64,000 bases of DNA from positions 3,100,001-3,164,000 of the forward strand of contig NZ_CP064782.1 in assembly GCF_018905915.1 (NCBI RefSeq). Direction: 5' to 3'. This stretch comes from Azospira inquinata. Lineage in GTDB: Bacteria; Pseudomonadota; Gammaproteobacteria; Burkholderiales; Rhodocyclaceae. Below, piece after piece: positions 56,101 to 64,000 of the stretch; position 1 is the first letter of the stretch, and each line of letters begins with the position of its first letter. Under the pieces are notes generated by a model. The model was not told the origin of the DNA and did not search any database. It saw only the letters and a list, made by a program, of their open reading frames with translations. The position numbers and the translations under genes are program-made.

Positions 56101-57639
56101 TGGCTGAACGATATCATGAGCCTGCCGCGGGCATTCGCGGGGCTTACCACGCAGCAGCTCTACGAGCGTTGGGAAGCCGACTTCGAGCGTAAGGCTACGG
56201 CAGCGCAACTTCAGGCCTACACAAACCTGCTTCGCGCAAGCCTGAACTACCGCCAACGACCCGAGCGTGGTTGGTTCAGCGAGAAGGACAGGGAGGAGTC
56301 AGAGAGACTATGGGAAGAGCTGGCGCAGGCAAACATGGCTCTGAAGGACCAACTCCCCCCCGGGATACTCGCTGAGTACAGCGGTTTCGCCGAACAGCAC
56401 CTGCTTGAAGCGACTAGGATGAACGACGACGACAGGCGCCCACCCGAGTTTGACCACGCGACCGTGAGGCGCTGGATATGTGCTCGTGCGCACTCGATAG
56501 GGTGGACTGAGGAGCTCTTCGAGAAGTTTGACGAGGGTCCCCGCATCTCTCGCGAGCGTATGGGCAATCATCGGGTCGAGCGGATAGGAAAGAAGTACCA
56601 GTACATAGCGCTTGCGGAGGTCATGGCTCGGCTGACCGACAACCTTGCTGTGTCCTCCTACCACGACGATGGCAAGCTGCGGGCTTTCGAGTACGGCCCC
56701 AGTGGCCGCGCCATGAAGAAGGATATTGACCCGTCACTCCTTGTACGCAACACCCAAGAGTCTGGCTGGTCTTCGACTCCATTCACCTGGTGGACGCCTT
56801 CCTCCCCGCGACTGCCGTCCGGCGATACGGACTTGCTCCTTGCCTGGGTTGCGGTAGAGAGTGACCTGTGCAACGGTCCCGAAGAGATTGAAGTGGTCAG
56901 CCCTGACGGCCACCGGTGGCTTGTAGTGCACAGTTTTCGCCACTGGAAGGTTCCGGGTCAGAGCAGGCGTAACCACGCAGATGCCTGGTCCCACATCAGG
57001 TGCTTGGTCACCCGCCAGGGTGCCGGCCCTGCATTGGCCAAGGAACTGCTGAGCGAGCAACGTGGTGACTCGTCGAGACTGTCAGATGAAGGGCATCTGG
57101 AAACCTTCTTGGGGGAGCACGGCTGGCGCGGCGAAAAGACAATTAAGCTATCGAGGAACACTTACATAGGTATTGCCACGCCCTACGCCGGCATCGTCGA
57201 GTCCCTTACCGCTGAGGGCAACACCAAGGATAATTCGGTCGAGGAGTCGTTCACGCTCCACCTTCCGTCTGTAGCCGCCATGAAGCTTCTTGATCTTCGC
57301 CTTCGCAGCGGAAAGAAGCCGGAATACCTTGACGCTGAAGGTATTCTTCGATGGCAAAACCCCTCCCTTCACACGCGTGGGGCCGGAGCAGGAGTGGTCT
57401 CTCGTGACTATTTCCTGGAACACCTCACCCAAGCCGGACTCGAGCCGGTATGGGTTCTAGCCGGCGAGAAGAATGTGTATGGAGGTCAGAGCTTGGGAGG
57501 CAGCAATGGGTTTGGCGGCCGCCTCCATCACACCACCGTGTTCACCGTTGATGGCGGAAGCTTGGCGCCGTTTGGTCAGAGGACTGAAATGCTTCAGCCC
57601 AGTAAGGAACAGTTGAAAGCGCTCCATGAGAACCGATAA
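53158..57639 (+). CDS. STAND NTPase with N-terminal PD-(D/E)xK nuclease (AVAST/Avs-like defence protein)
   Basis: 1493 residues, single gene. The start is the TTG at 53158 (GGAGG five bases before) or the ATG at 53164. Residues 15-170 look like a restriction-type nuclease: FEELC at 21, then GADQGLECY (D48, E52) and WQAK (Q66, K68), i.e. a PD-(D/E)xK core. Residues 310-600 form an NTPase with Walker A GQAGIGKS (343-350), Walker B AVLAVDALNE (413-422) and the arginine-containing VVLTVRDTYL. The 900-residue remainder is helical with a C-terminal part of different texture, and would be the sensor. This is the plan of AVAST-type pattern-recognition immune proteins. Which Avs type, if any, cannot be fixed by eye. 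Unlike its left neighbours it has moderate GC and stands alone. Confidence 0.78.
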   Translation: MPMRMDFTEIREHRGTQMGGFEELCCQLAALEDPAEGSRFVRKGPGADQGLECYRAYADGYEVGWQAKYFMNGFESPQVADLAESLQRAMAAHPQLMTFIVCLPIDLRDNRSGRKLSEVQLYEKWRDKSIAAAVAQGRSLKLELWSASSIQERLGRDTPAYSGRARYWFDTVSFSSAWFREKFEIQRRNLGERYSPESHVDLPIRQALEALARDPELLNEPNAWAAEITYRLDGATRSLAREGLTSAADQMKQACEPLIDALAGSPAALDAYIPLDTWIPLLEAGAQSVSSALAELQDKVADKDRAIARRDLFDLYSSVDHVRRELASTRWRLANKRELLISGQAGIGKSHLLADFGVKQLELTRPFVLVLTGTLTEADPWEQIRAQLDLTQVSTNEFLGALDAAAEAAGYRAVLAVDALNERHGVDLWETRLQGFVAHIQRFPRLAVVLTVRDTYLHYLPLDGIEHLVHHGFADRAGAAAKAYLDRRGIARPSSPNLAHEFENPLFLRTCCRYLEQKNLKQLPKGLQGITAIFNFYLSAVAEKVETELRLVPQQKITRKALDGFLDASTADGDGGSLPLETTIELFERYLNSGGRVERSLLSAFLSEGVLTQEIERHQGRTVETIRFTFERLSDHLRAGRLIAQIDPADLQGSIQQQPLITYFDPQASWRFAGVIEALAVQFPEQFGYELLDVLSADAIKDASLADAFVSSLAWRAPEAFTQRTVDWVYTLCKLTGQSSYALLLLVCTEPENQFNAEWLHLDLWQRPLPQRDAVWSIFLAEDDLSEGGTVESLIDWAWQVEAGEVEEQRLWLAAVALTWFLSASNRAVRDRATKALVNLLSSNLNVAAALLDKFVDVDDPYISERLLAACYGAVMQGVDRAGSGAVASAVWANHFAGDRTPPLHLPARDYAIGILLYSQAAGLLPSEVDIETGKAKFTSPWPLESITDDDLKEFRKKGYGDSIFSSTEEHGDFGNYTLDTWLNDIMSLPRAFAGLTTQQLYERWEADFERKATAAQLQAYTNLLRASLNYRQRPERGWFSEKDREESERLWEELAQANMALKDQLPPGILAEYSGFAEQHLLEATRMNDDDRRPPEFDHATVRRWICARAHSIGWTEELFEKFDEGPRISRERMGNHRVERIGKKYQYIALAEVMARLTDNLAVSSYHDDGKLRAFEYGPSGRAMKKDIDPSLLVRNTQESGWSSTPFTWWTPSSPRLPSGDTDLLLAWVAVESDLCNGPEEIEVVSPDGHRWLVVHSFRHWKVPGQSRRNHADAWSHIRCLVTRQGAGPALAKELLSEQRGDSSRLSDEGHLETFLGEHGWRGEKTIKLSRNTYIGIATPYAGIVESLTAEGNTKDNSVEESFTLHLPSVAAMKLLDLRLRSGKKPEYLDAEGILRWQNPSLHTRGAGAGVVSRDYFLEHLTQAGLEPVWVLAGEKNVYGGQSLGGSNGFGGRLHHTTVFTVDGGSLAPFGQRTEMLQPSKEQLKALHENR

Positions 57640-58109
57640 AACATAGCGGTCATGGCTGGTCGCTACACTCTACAGGTCTCTAGGATAGACTGGCGAATGG
57701 CAACAATGGGGCAGACGGCCGCAGTGACGACTCCTGACCAGAGACGGTCTGCAGCGTTCTTCCGCACGGTGGCTGCTGCAATCCCTAACCGGTCGGCTAG
57801 AGAACGGAATCAGCCTAGATGTACGAGCAGCCGCTTTTGAAATTCTCTTTGGCGAGTAGTTGCTTTGGAGCTGGTGAGTGGAAGGAGCGCTCATGGAAGG
57901 GAAAGTTCGCTCTCACACCAGTAAGCCACCACCCAATTCCTAACCAGAACACCAACGGCAGCTTTGCGGCAGTGCAACCAGAGCGTCAATTTCGGCCAGA
58001 AGCAGCCGTCCGCGACCGGCTGCTCCGGCGTAGCAGATCTGTTCGAGCTTTTGGCCGGGGCGCCGTGGCTCACACCCGCCGTGCCCCGGAACGCAGAAGC
58101 GGCGGCGGG
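57640..58109. other. Gap between the two convergent defence genes
   Basis: About 470 bp with no gene I can support; short open frames lack family features. It is a 3'-3' junction, and I saw no tRNA, att site or clear repeat in it. Confidence 0.5.
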
Positions 58110-59552
58110 CTAAACGAAAAAGACGCCGCTCTTTAGCGTCTCGCCGAACTCGTCGTACGTGTTGCTCCGGTGAAGCAGGCGCACTTGCCAGAGATAAAAC
58201 GATCGAACCACGTGTCCTTCGGCGGCCGGGATCTCGCGGTACTTCGTTCCGCGAGAGACCAAGGCCGCACCGCAGGCTCCACTCAGCGGTCCCGGACGCA
58301 CCGGACCCCAGCCCGCGTTCCAGTGAGCGTAGTCCGCCACCACTTGTTCATCCACGAGGACCTCGAGCGTGGAGCCCACCTGGCGCACCTCGGTTTGAGC
58401 AGCCCCCACTAGCATCGGCACGAATAGTCGAGATGGATAGAGGTTCAATTGCAGGTATCCCATGCGACCAAAGTCCATCCGTCCGGCCAAAGGCAACGAC
58501 GCAAACCAATCGTCCAGCAACTGATCGATAGGCACCGCTCCCAACCAAGTCTTCTTGTCGAGCGGCGTCGTGGACACGCTTGGCAGCATCGGCATGTCGC
58601 GCCAGAAAGAATCGAGATGTGAAGCCAGATCCTGGTCTGCCACTTCGCTGTCGCCGGCCTGCAGCCAGTGCACCAGCGACACCTCCACGCAGCGTCCCAT
58701 CGTTATCTCGACGGGAGTGCTGAGCGCAATCAGCTCATCGCCGGGTCGCTCGGTCGCGACGCGGTGGACGACTCCTCGCAGGATTCCCTCGATCGAGTTC
58801 GCGTCCCCGCTGAAGTCCCCTCGCACAGGCACCCATGCCGGACGTGAAGGCCTCAGCGCGGCCAGCGTTGGATGAATAGGCAACGCCTTAAGCGCGAAAT
58901 GGCGCACGACACCAGACGGCAGCCCCCACAACCGTTCCGCTACAACCAAGGTGCGCAAGTATGCAGAGATCGCACGAAGGGCGGCGCGGGCAGAGTACGG
59001 GCCCACGAAACCTTTGCCCAGCGGTCGCGCAAAGTGCCAAGTGTCGCCCTGCAGGGGAGCCTCGGGATAGGTCGTCCGGTTTTGAGCCCACTCGAACGCC
59101 ATCTGGCGAATCAGAGGGAGTTTGGTCCGAAGCTCCAGTTTCGTCAGCGTGGTCCGGAAGATCCTGGCCACGTCTCCCCCCTGCACACCATCGAAATCAC
59201 CGGAGATCTGGAAGTCCTTTGGCGCCGCTTTGAGGTCGGCATCGAGCGCCTGCGCTTCGAAGCCAAGGTTTTCGAGGAACAGGTTGGACAGTAGCGACGT
59301 TTTCGGTATGCGGTTCGGCAAATCCGGACTGGGGACGTAGCCGTACTCAGCCGCAGCCATCCAAAAGATGCAGAGCGCCTCGACGACTTCCGCCTCAAGC
59401 TTGCGCGAGTGCAGCAGTACCAGGAGCGCGGCCTCGGTCTCTGCCGTCGTCCCATGGGCGCCCAGTCGTTTTGCCAATTCCTGCATTGTCCACCATCGAG
59501 CGGCCGGTGTCGGCCATCCGAGACGAGCGATGAGAATTCGAAGGTCGTCCAT
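58110..59552 (-). CDS. Unrecognised 480-residue partner of the second STAND protein
   Basis: 480 residues from the ATG at 59552, whose first base is the last base of the STAND stop (TGATG), so the two are translationally coupled. No domain is recognised. The N-terminal 90 residues (WWTMQELAKRLGAHG, ALLVLLHSRKLEAEVVEALCIFW) look like helical HEAT-type repeats; the middle is mixed and Trp/Arg-rich; the C-terminal half looks beta-rich (VEVSLVHWLQAGDSE, TEVRQVGSTLEVLVDEQVVADYAHW). No signal peptide or membrane helix. Possible roles are sensor, co-factor or regulator of the nuclease-ATPase; all are inference from operon position. Confidence 0.72.
   Translation of the reverse strand: MDDLRILIARLGWPTPAARWWTMQELAKRLGAHGTTAETEAALLVLLHSRKLEAEVVEALCIFWMAAAEYGYVPSPDLPNRIPKTSLLSNLFLENLGFEAQALDADLKAAPKDFQISGDFDGVQGGDVARIFRTTLTKLELRTKLPLIRQMAFEWAQNRTTYPEAPLQGDTWHFARPLGKGFVGPYSARAALRAISAYLRTLVVAERLWGLPSGVVRHFALKALPIHPTLAALRPSRPAWVPVRGDFSGDANSIEGILRGVVHRVATERPGDELIALSTPVEITMGRCVEVSLVHWLQAGDSEVADQDLASHLDSFWRDMPMLPSVSTTPLDKKTWLGAVPIDQLLDDWFASLPLAGRMDFGRMGYLQLNLYPSRLFVPMLVGAAQTEVRQVGSTLEVLVDEQVVADYAHWNAGWGPVRPGPLSGACGAALVSRGTKYREIPAAEGHVVRSFYLWQVRLLHRSNTYDEFGETLKSGVFFV
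58113..58141 (-). terminator. Terminator inside the end of the partner gene
   Basis: On the minus strand AGACGC and GCGTCT (58121-58141) are followed by TTTTTCGTTTAG, where TAG is the stop codon. The hairpin and T run thus encode the last residues (TLKSGVFFV). Confidence 0.62.
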
Positions 59553-62500
59553 CAAGCCCCCGGCACGTCCGCTGCAGCCAGCTCGATTCCCCAGCGAGGG
59601 ACAGTCAGCGGGAGGGTTCGGGTGTCTTCGAGCACGCAGTCGACCATGACCTGCGCGAACGCGACCGCCGCATCGATGCGCCCCTGCTTCGCGTAGAAGT
59701 ACACCATGGCCTCGCCCGGCGCGAATCGCGGCCGCTCCGGCTCACCGAACATGGCATAGGCCGTTTCGGTCACGAAGTCGTCGCACCGCGTCGGGTAGTA
59801 CTGGGCCACAAGGTCCAGCCGCGCGAGCGTCTTCTCTTCGCGCTCCATGTAGCCAATCCACCCGCCTCTGTTGATCTGCGCGCTGACGAGGTACTTCCAG
59901 GCCGACTTTAGGCCACTCAGCTTGCGTCGGGTGTGGAAGGCGTGGGCGGATAGGTGAAGCAGGTCCCGACCTCGACCTCGGTCGGACAAGAGTGAAGCAT
60001 CGAGCGCTTCAAGGAGCCGCTTCCCCTGGCCCTGCCCCTCCCAGTACCGATACCAGGCCAGAAGCACCGCTTCGTCGTCGTAACCACCACCCGAGAGACG
60101 ATCGAGCAAGGCCTGCATCTGCTCGGGCTCGAAGGTCGAGACGTCACCATCGAAGGGTTTTCCATCCGTACTGGAGCCCGCGTGTTCCTCGCGATTCAGA
60201 ACGCCGATGTCCCACCCCCCGTGAGCGTTGAGTACCAGCAGTCGCTCGCCGGCCCCCGCGACGCCCTCATTGGCAAGCCGCTGCAGCACATCGCCAACAT
60301 CCGGGTGCAGGCCCGTTCGCATCAGCGCATCAAGTGGCCAGCCGCCCTTCACGCCCTGCTCGACGTATGCACTTAGGCTGTTCTCGGCCTGAGACCACTG
60401 TCCGGCGTCGACATGCTCCTCGTACTTAACCACCAATGCCGCGGGAGCCAACTTGGCCAGCAGCTGGTCCGCCTCGGTCAGAGCATGCCGGGTGCCGCTG
60501 CCGTCCGTGTAGTCTAGGACCGAGTGGACTTGAGAGGCCACCTGCGCCAACAGTCGTCGTGCATCCTTCGGCGCGAGTTCGACTAGGAAGCCGATCGCGT
60601 CAAGGGTGTTGTTCAGGGTCGGGTCCTTGCGATGAGAGAAACCCGTTGCCAGCTCCCAAGTCTGCCGGCAGAGTTCGCGCGCTGGCACCACCAATGTATG
60701 GGCGACCGCGATCCCGCACAGTTGCAGCGGCGTCTGCAGATGCACACTGGTCTCCTCGCGGACCTCCGCATCGAACAGCGTGCGTTGGGATCGCACGAAA
60801 GCCGCTGCGGCCTCATCGGACATCTTCGTCAAGAGTCCAGCGGCGTACTGCTCACGGAAGGACGCGGCGTCGAACCATTTGAAGGCCCCCGCGGTGACCA
60901 GCGTCGCTTCCGTCAGATCAACCTCCACGGTATGGCCCAACAGGATGCTGCCGAGTCGAACGTCGCAGGCCACGCGATGCAGCGCAGCCCGGAAGTCATC
61001 GGCCGCTGATTGCCAGTCGTGGCTCTGTCGGAAATGCCTGAACTCCATTGGGTCTAATATTTCAAAGACCTCGTGAAAGTCTACGAACTCTCCCCGCCAC
61101 CAGTGATGGGCCACCTGGGCAGCGACGCCGGAGAGCGCGTTCAGGAAGTCTGTGACGTTCTCTCGGTCGGCATAAAGCGGCGCGCGTGCAAAGCTGAACT
61201 CGGTCTGCCCTTCCGCGGCCATGCACAGGCTCAAATGCACTGTGCTGAAGAACCAGTGGTGCACCAACCTCGCAAGGGCTAGCTTGCGCTCGCGGTAGTC
61301 GGGTCCCAGCCAGTCGATCGGGATCGAAGCGTTTAAGGTCGTCACAGCCCGCCTGTGGGCCGTCTCCACGGCTGCAACAAAGGGCGTTCTGGCGAGTGCC
61401 TTGAAGTCGGGGCGCTCGACGATGCTTGCATTAACCTGAGCCGCGGCCCGGAGGCACGCATCGCTGACCACGCGCTTGCGCCAGCCGGCGCCCATCGAAG
61501 TCGCGAGCGCCATCAGCTCGTCCAGCTGCCCCTCCGCGGCCATCAGCCGTATGCTCGGCAGCCACCCCTCCGGGTGAGTCTGTGTCACGAGCCGCTTGAG
61601 TCCCTCCGGCGTGGTCCCTATTACGCCCAGGCGCGCAAACGCACCCGCCAGGAACCTGAAAGCATCCAAGCCGTTGCCCGTGGCGTACTCGCTTGAGAAC
61701 CGACTCGCACCCCGGAATCGTCGCAGCGCCTCCTCGCCGCATGCCTCGGCCACGACATGGTCGCCGCGCGCCCGCAACGCGAGACCCAGCGCCGCCACGA
61801 GCTTGATATCCGTCTCGTGCCTGGAAGCAACAGCCTCGCGGATCACCCCGTCGTCTGGCGCCAGCATCCACGTGTAAGAGACCAACCGAGCCATGTCCTC
61901 GTCTTGCATCTGGTACTGGCTGCCCTCAACCATGCGGGCCTTCAGGTGCTGGAGGCGATAGGCCTGCGCGAACTCAGCCCGGTCCAGCGCCGCGGTCACG
62001 GCGTCGGTAATCAAGGTTTCGAACAGCGACTGCGGATATCCCTCTTCCAGGCGCAGCAGGATCCAGTCCCGTGTCAGGCCCGCGATCAGCTGGCTTGGAT
62101 CGCCGAGCTGTGCCTGGACCGTCCAGAGCCAGTTCACCCGCAAAGCGTTTGGTGCCAACGTCTCCAGCCAGCGCGCGACCTCCGGCCTCAGCGCGGCAAT
62201 GCGATCGACGTAGCCATCGGTCGAGCGCACGTACACGGCCAGGCTCTCGTGGAAGACCTTCATCCCGGCGGCCGACGAATGAAGCAAATGCTCGACCTTC
62301 TCGATCTCGGGCGCCGCCAGCCTCATCTCGGCCGCGATCTCATCGAACGCGGTCCGCGGCCAGAAGAATGGGAAAGCGCACACCAGTCGCAGGACATCCT
62401 TCAAGCTAGGCGAAAGATGCTCCCACAGCGATCCGTAGTAGAACTTCGCGTCTTGGCTCAGATCGCCGGTAAGTTGCTCGACGTCCCATCGCGTGACCTT

Positions 62501-64000
62501 GCCACCTGCAAGCACCAGCGCGGAGGTCGCATAGATGACGTGCAGCGGGTGACCGTTGGTCCTGGCGCGCAGCGCTGCCGCGGCACTCTGCAACTCCTGC
62601 TCAGCGATAGCTTGGCGCGCAGCAGAAACACCTGGGGCTTCGACCCCCTCCGGCTCTGCATGAACATCCGGCTCATCGGGCTCAAAGCCTGTGCTCAGCC
62701 GACCGGTCTGCACCGCCTGACGCAAGTGCGAAAGGACGGCGTCGCCGGACATGGCGGGAAGCGTCTTCCAGTTCGCCTTCGGCGCCGCAATCAAAAGATC
62801 TGCCGGTAGTTGAGCGTCGTCCACCGGCTGCGTGCCTACGAGGAGCACCATGTTCTCAGGACATGGCACCACCTGCGCAAAGAGGTCCTCCAGCGGTTGT
62901 TTGTCTTCGGCGTTGATGCGCCAGACGTGGTCGAGACCGTCCAAGATCAGAACAAAGGGCTTGTCGAGCGTCTTGTAGTGCACCGCAGTGGCTTCCAATA
63001 GCGCGCGCAGACCACCGGGCGGTCGGGGGACGCCGGGATGAAATCGCTCGATTTGCGATCGGATCGACTCCTCGACGACGTAGCTGTGCACGCGATCCCG
63101 GCCGCGCTCAGTTGTGGACAGGAAGTAGTGGTGGCGGACCGTCGGAATGTCTATGTCGGCAAGTGTGTCGCACAGCGCGCTGAGGTAGGTGCTCTTTCCG
63201 CGACCAGGTGAACCGGTCAGAACAATCGCCTTGCCGGTCGAACGCAGCGCGTCCTTGATGAAAGTGTCGTGGAAGTCAGCATCGGGCACCTCATAGCCCT
63301 TGGGGACCGCAAAGTCTTCCGGCAGCGGTGCCGGCGGCGTCGCCTGGAGGATCGCACGAAGGTCTGGCAACGTGATCCAGCCGAATGGCGGCGGAGAGTT
63401 CTTCTGGGTCGCCCAGTTCAAGGCGACATTCTTGAGGACGGCGATGCCCTCCGGCGTGCCATGCGCGCGCAGCCGTGCATTGATCTCGTGATCGAGGGTC
63501 TCGTAGCCCTTGTCGCTGTGCGTGATCTGCAGTCGGCCGAGAAACTCCTCACAGTCCTTCTCACCGCCGAGTTCGGCGATGAGCATCGCGCGCCTCGGGT
63601 CAGGAACCTTGGAAAAGTCAATCTTTCCCCCGGCCAGGCAGGCTTCAATCTCGGCATCCGGTCGCCGGTTGGTCAGGAGAGAGAGCTCGCCGATGCGTGC
63701 CGGGTCCAGCGACCTGTACGCATCAAACCACTTCTTGAACATCGACCGGGACCGTTCCGTCTTGCCGGACTTCTCAAGCAGCCAATCCCAGGACAGCGGG
63801 TGTGCATTTGGGTTTGGAGTGAACTTGACCTGCTTGAGGTCATGCAGCCCGTCCGTGCGTTCGACCACGATGTCGTCCAGACCCGTCGGTGCATCCGCCT
63901 CAACGTCACACTCGAACTTGACCTTTGCGTAGCGACTCGGTGAATCCAGCCAGTCGCACAACACCCGCAGCCCTTGCCGGTTCTGATAGATGTAGCCAGC
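59552..64000 (-). CDS. STAND NTPase with N-terminal Cap4-type nuclease (5' end beyond the window)
   Basis: At least 1482 residues. The frame stays open to the last base, reading AGYIYQNRQGLRVLCDWLD in front of the first possible GTG (63964), and AGYIYQ...L is how Cap4/DUF4297 nucleases begin. So the true start lies just outside. Counting from that GTG: nuclease core GLDDIVVE (D30, D31) and LKQVKF (Q45, K47); P-loop GSPGRGKS (251-258); Walker B FVLILDGLDHVWR (337-349), a stretch common in this STAND branch; then about 1000 helical residues as sensor. Such proteins are abortive-infection or AVAST-like phage sensors. The 480-residue partner gene follows at once. Convergent with the first STAND gene. 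Confidence 0.78.
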   Translation of the reverse strand, partial: AGYIYQNRQGLRVLCDWLDSPSRYAKVKFECDVEADAPTGLDDIVVERTDGLHDLKQVKFTPNPNAHPLSWDWLLEKSGKTERSRSMFKKWFDAYRSLDPARIGELSLLTNRRPDAEIEACLAGGKIDFSKVPDPRRAMLIAELGGEKDCEEFLGRLQITHSDKGYETLDHEINARLRAHGTPEGIAVLKNVALNWATQKNSPPPFGWITLPDLRAILQATPPAPLPEDFAVPKGYEVPDADFHDTFIKDALRSTGKAIVLTGSPGRGKSTYLSALCDTLADIDIPTVRHHYFLSTTERGRDRVHSYVVEESIRSQIERFHPGVPRPPGGLRALLEATAVHYKTLDKPFVLILDGLDHVWRINAEDKQPLEDLFAQVVPCPENMVLLVGTQPVDDAQLPADLLIAAPKANWKTLPAMSGDAVLSHLRQAVQTGRLSTGFEPDEPDVHAEPEGVEAPGVSAARQAIAEQELQSAAAALRARTNGHPLHVIYATSALVLAGGKVTRWDVEQLTGDLSQDAKFYYGSLWEHLSPSLKDVLRLVCAFPFFWPRTAFDEIAAEMRLAAPEIEKVEHLLHSSAAGMKVFHESLAVYVRSTDGYVDRIAALRPEVARWLETLAPNALRVNWLWTVQAQLGDPSQLIAGLTRDWILLRLEEGYPQSLFETLITDAVTAALDRAEFAQAYRLQHLKARMVEGSQYQMQDEDMARLVSYTWMLAPDDGVIREAVASRHETDIKLVAALGLALRARGDHVVAEACGEEALRRFRGASRFSSEYATGNGLDAFRFLAGAFARLGVIGTTPEGLKRLVTQTHPEGWLPSIRLMAAEGQLDELMALATSMGAGWRKRVVSDACLRAAAQVNASIVERPDFKALARTPFVAAVETAHRRAVTTLNASIPIDWLGPDYRERKLALARLVHHWFFSTVHLSLCMAAEGQTEFSFARAPLYADRENVTDFLNALSGVAAQVAHHWWRGEFVDFHEVFEILDPMEFRHFRQSHDWQSAADDFRAALHRVACDVRLGSILLGHTVEVDLTEATLVTAGAFKWFDAASFREQYAAGLLTKMSDEAAAAFVRSQRTLFDAEVREETSVHLQTPLQLCGIAVAHTLVVPARELCRQTWELATGFSHRKDPTLNNTLDAIGFLVELAPKDARRLLAQVASQVHSVLDYTDGSGTRHALTEADQLLAKLAPAALVVKYEEHVDAGQWSQAENSLSAYVEQGVKGGWPLDALMRTGLHPDVGDVLQRLANEGVAGAGERLLVLNAHGGWDIGVLNREEHAGSSTDGKPFDGDVSTFEPEQMQALLDRLSGGGYDDEAVLLAWYRYWEGQGQGKRLLEALDASLLSDRGRGRDLLHLSAHAFHTRRKLSGLKSAWKYLVSAQINRGGWIGYMEREEKTLARLDLVAQYYPTRCDDFVTETAYAMFGEPERPRFAPGEAMVYFYAKQGRIDAAVAFAQVMVDCVLEDTRTLPLTVPRWGIELAAADVPGA

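Overview
The window reads as chromosomal DNA of a high-GC betaproteobacterium, probably Rhodocyclaceae-like (Azospira/Dechloromonas type). This rests on gene content and protein style only; there is no rRNA or marker gene to fix the genus. About 45.5 kb of dense, short-spaced, GC-rich core genome is followed by a genomic island of different base composition that runs off the right edge.

Core, left to right. 1-0.54 kb: end of a YbbA-like ABC ATPase. 0.56-5.5 kb: a TetR-family regulator divergent from etfB-etfA, a CbiM-like permease and a long acyl-CoA dehydrogenase. The gene for the next protein in that electron chain, ETF:ubiquinone oxidoreductase, lies at 9.65-11.3 kb, and its promoter carries the same 16-bp operator as the etfB promoter. 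5.6-9.6 kb: an EAL/CBS/GGDDF/Cache c-di-GMP protein and an OprB-like porin. 11.5-17.5 kb: bacteriohemerythrin with an FNR-like box, a PepSY-flavodoxin fusion, a CpxR/CpxA-like two-component pair with four phased GTAAA half-sites, a ProQ/FinO protein and a secreted thermonuclease. 17.6-23.3 kb: the urea transporter operon urtABCDE. 23.5-34 kb: cobA and a tripartite RND pump (MdtA-MdtB-MdtC plus outer-membrane factor). 34.4-36.4 kb: minCDE. 36.4-45.5 kb: a flavin reductase, a Zorya-like ZorA-ZorB motor operon with two unusual partners, a Na+/H+ antiporter, a hydrolase, a two-domain kinase-like protein and a small DUF4124-like protein.

Island, 45.5 kb to the right edge. It opens with an AT-rich, repeat-laden stretch. 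Four tightly overlapping genes follow (tyrosine recombinase, recombinase-fold protein, large tyrosine recombinase, small coiled-coil protein), matching the intA-tfp-intB-srap core of strand-biased circularizing integrative elements (also Tn554-like). A 1316-bp IS3-family element sits exactly on the stop codon of the last gene and has no target duplication. To its right is a broken SEC-C gene tail, then two convergent giant STAND NTPases with N-terminal PD-(D/E)xK/Cap4-like nuclease domains. The second is coupled to an unrecognised 480-residue partner and is cut by the window edge.

The best candidates for undescribed biology are: (1) the zorA-zorB-ORF-RNase H operon, a Zorya-type motor without ZorD or ZorE; (2) the two-gene STAND nuclease plus partner; (3) the single-gene STAND nuclease with an operator-like palindrome in front of it. 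Candidate regulatory circuits visible in the DNA are the ETF regulon of the TetR protein, the phased CpxR-type sites and an attenuator between urtA and urtB.
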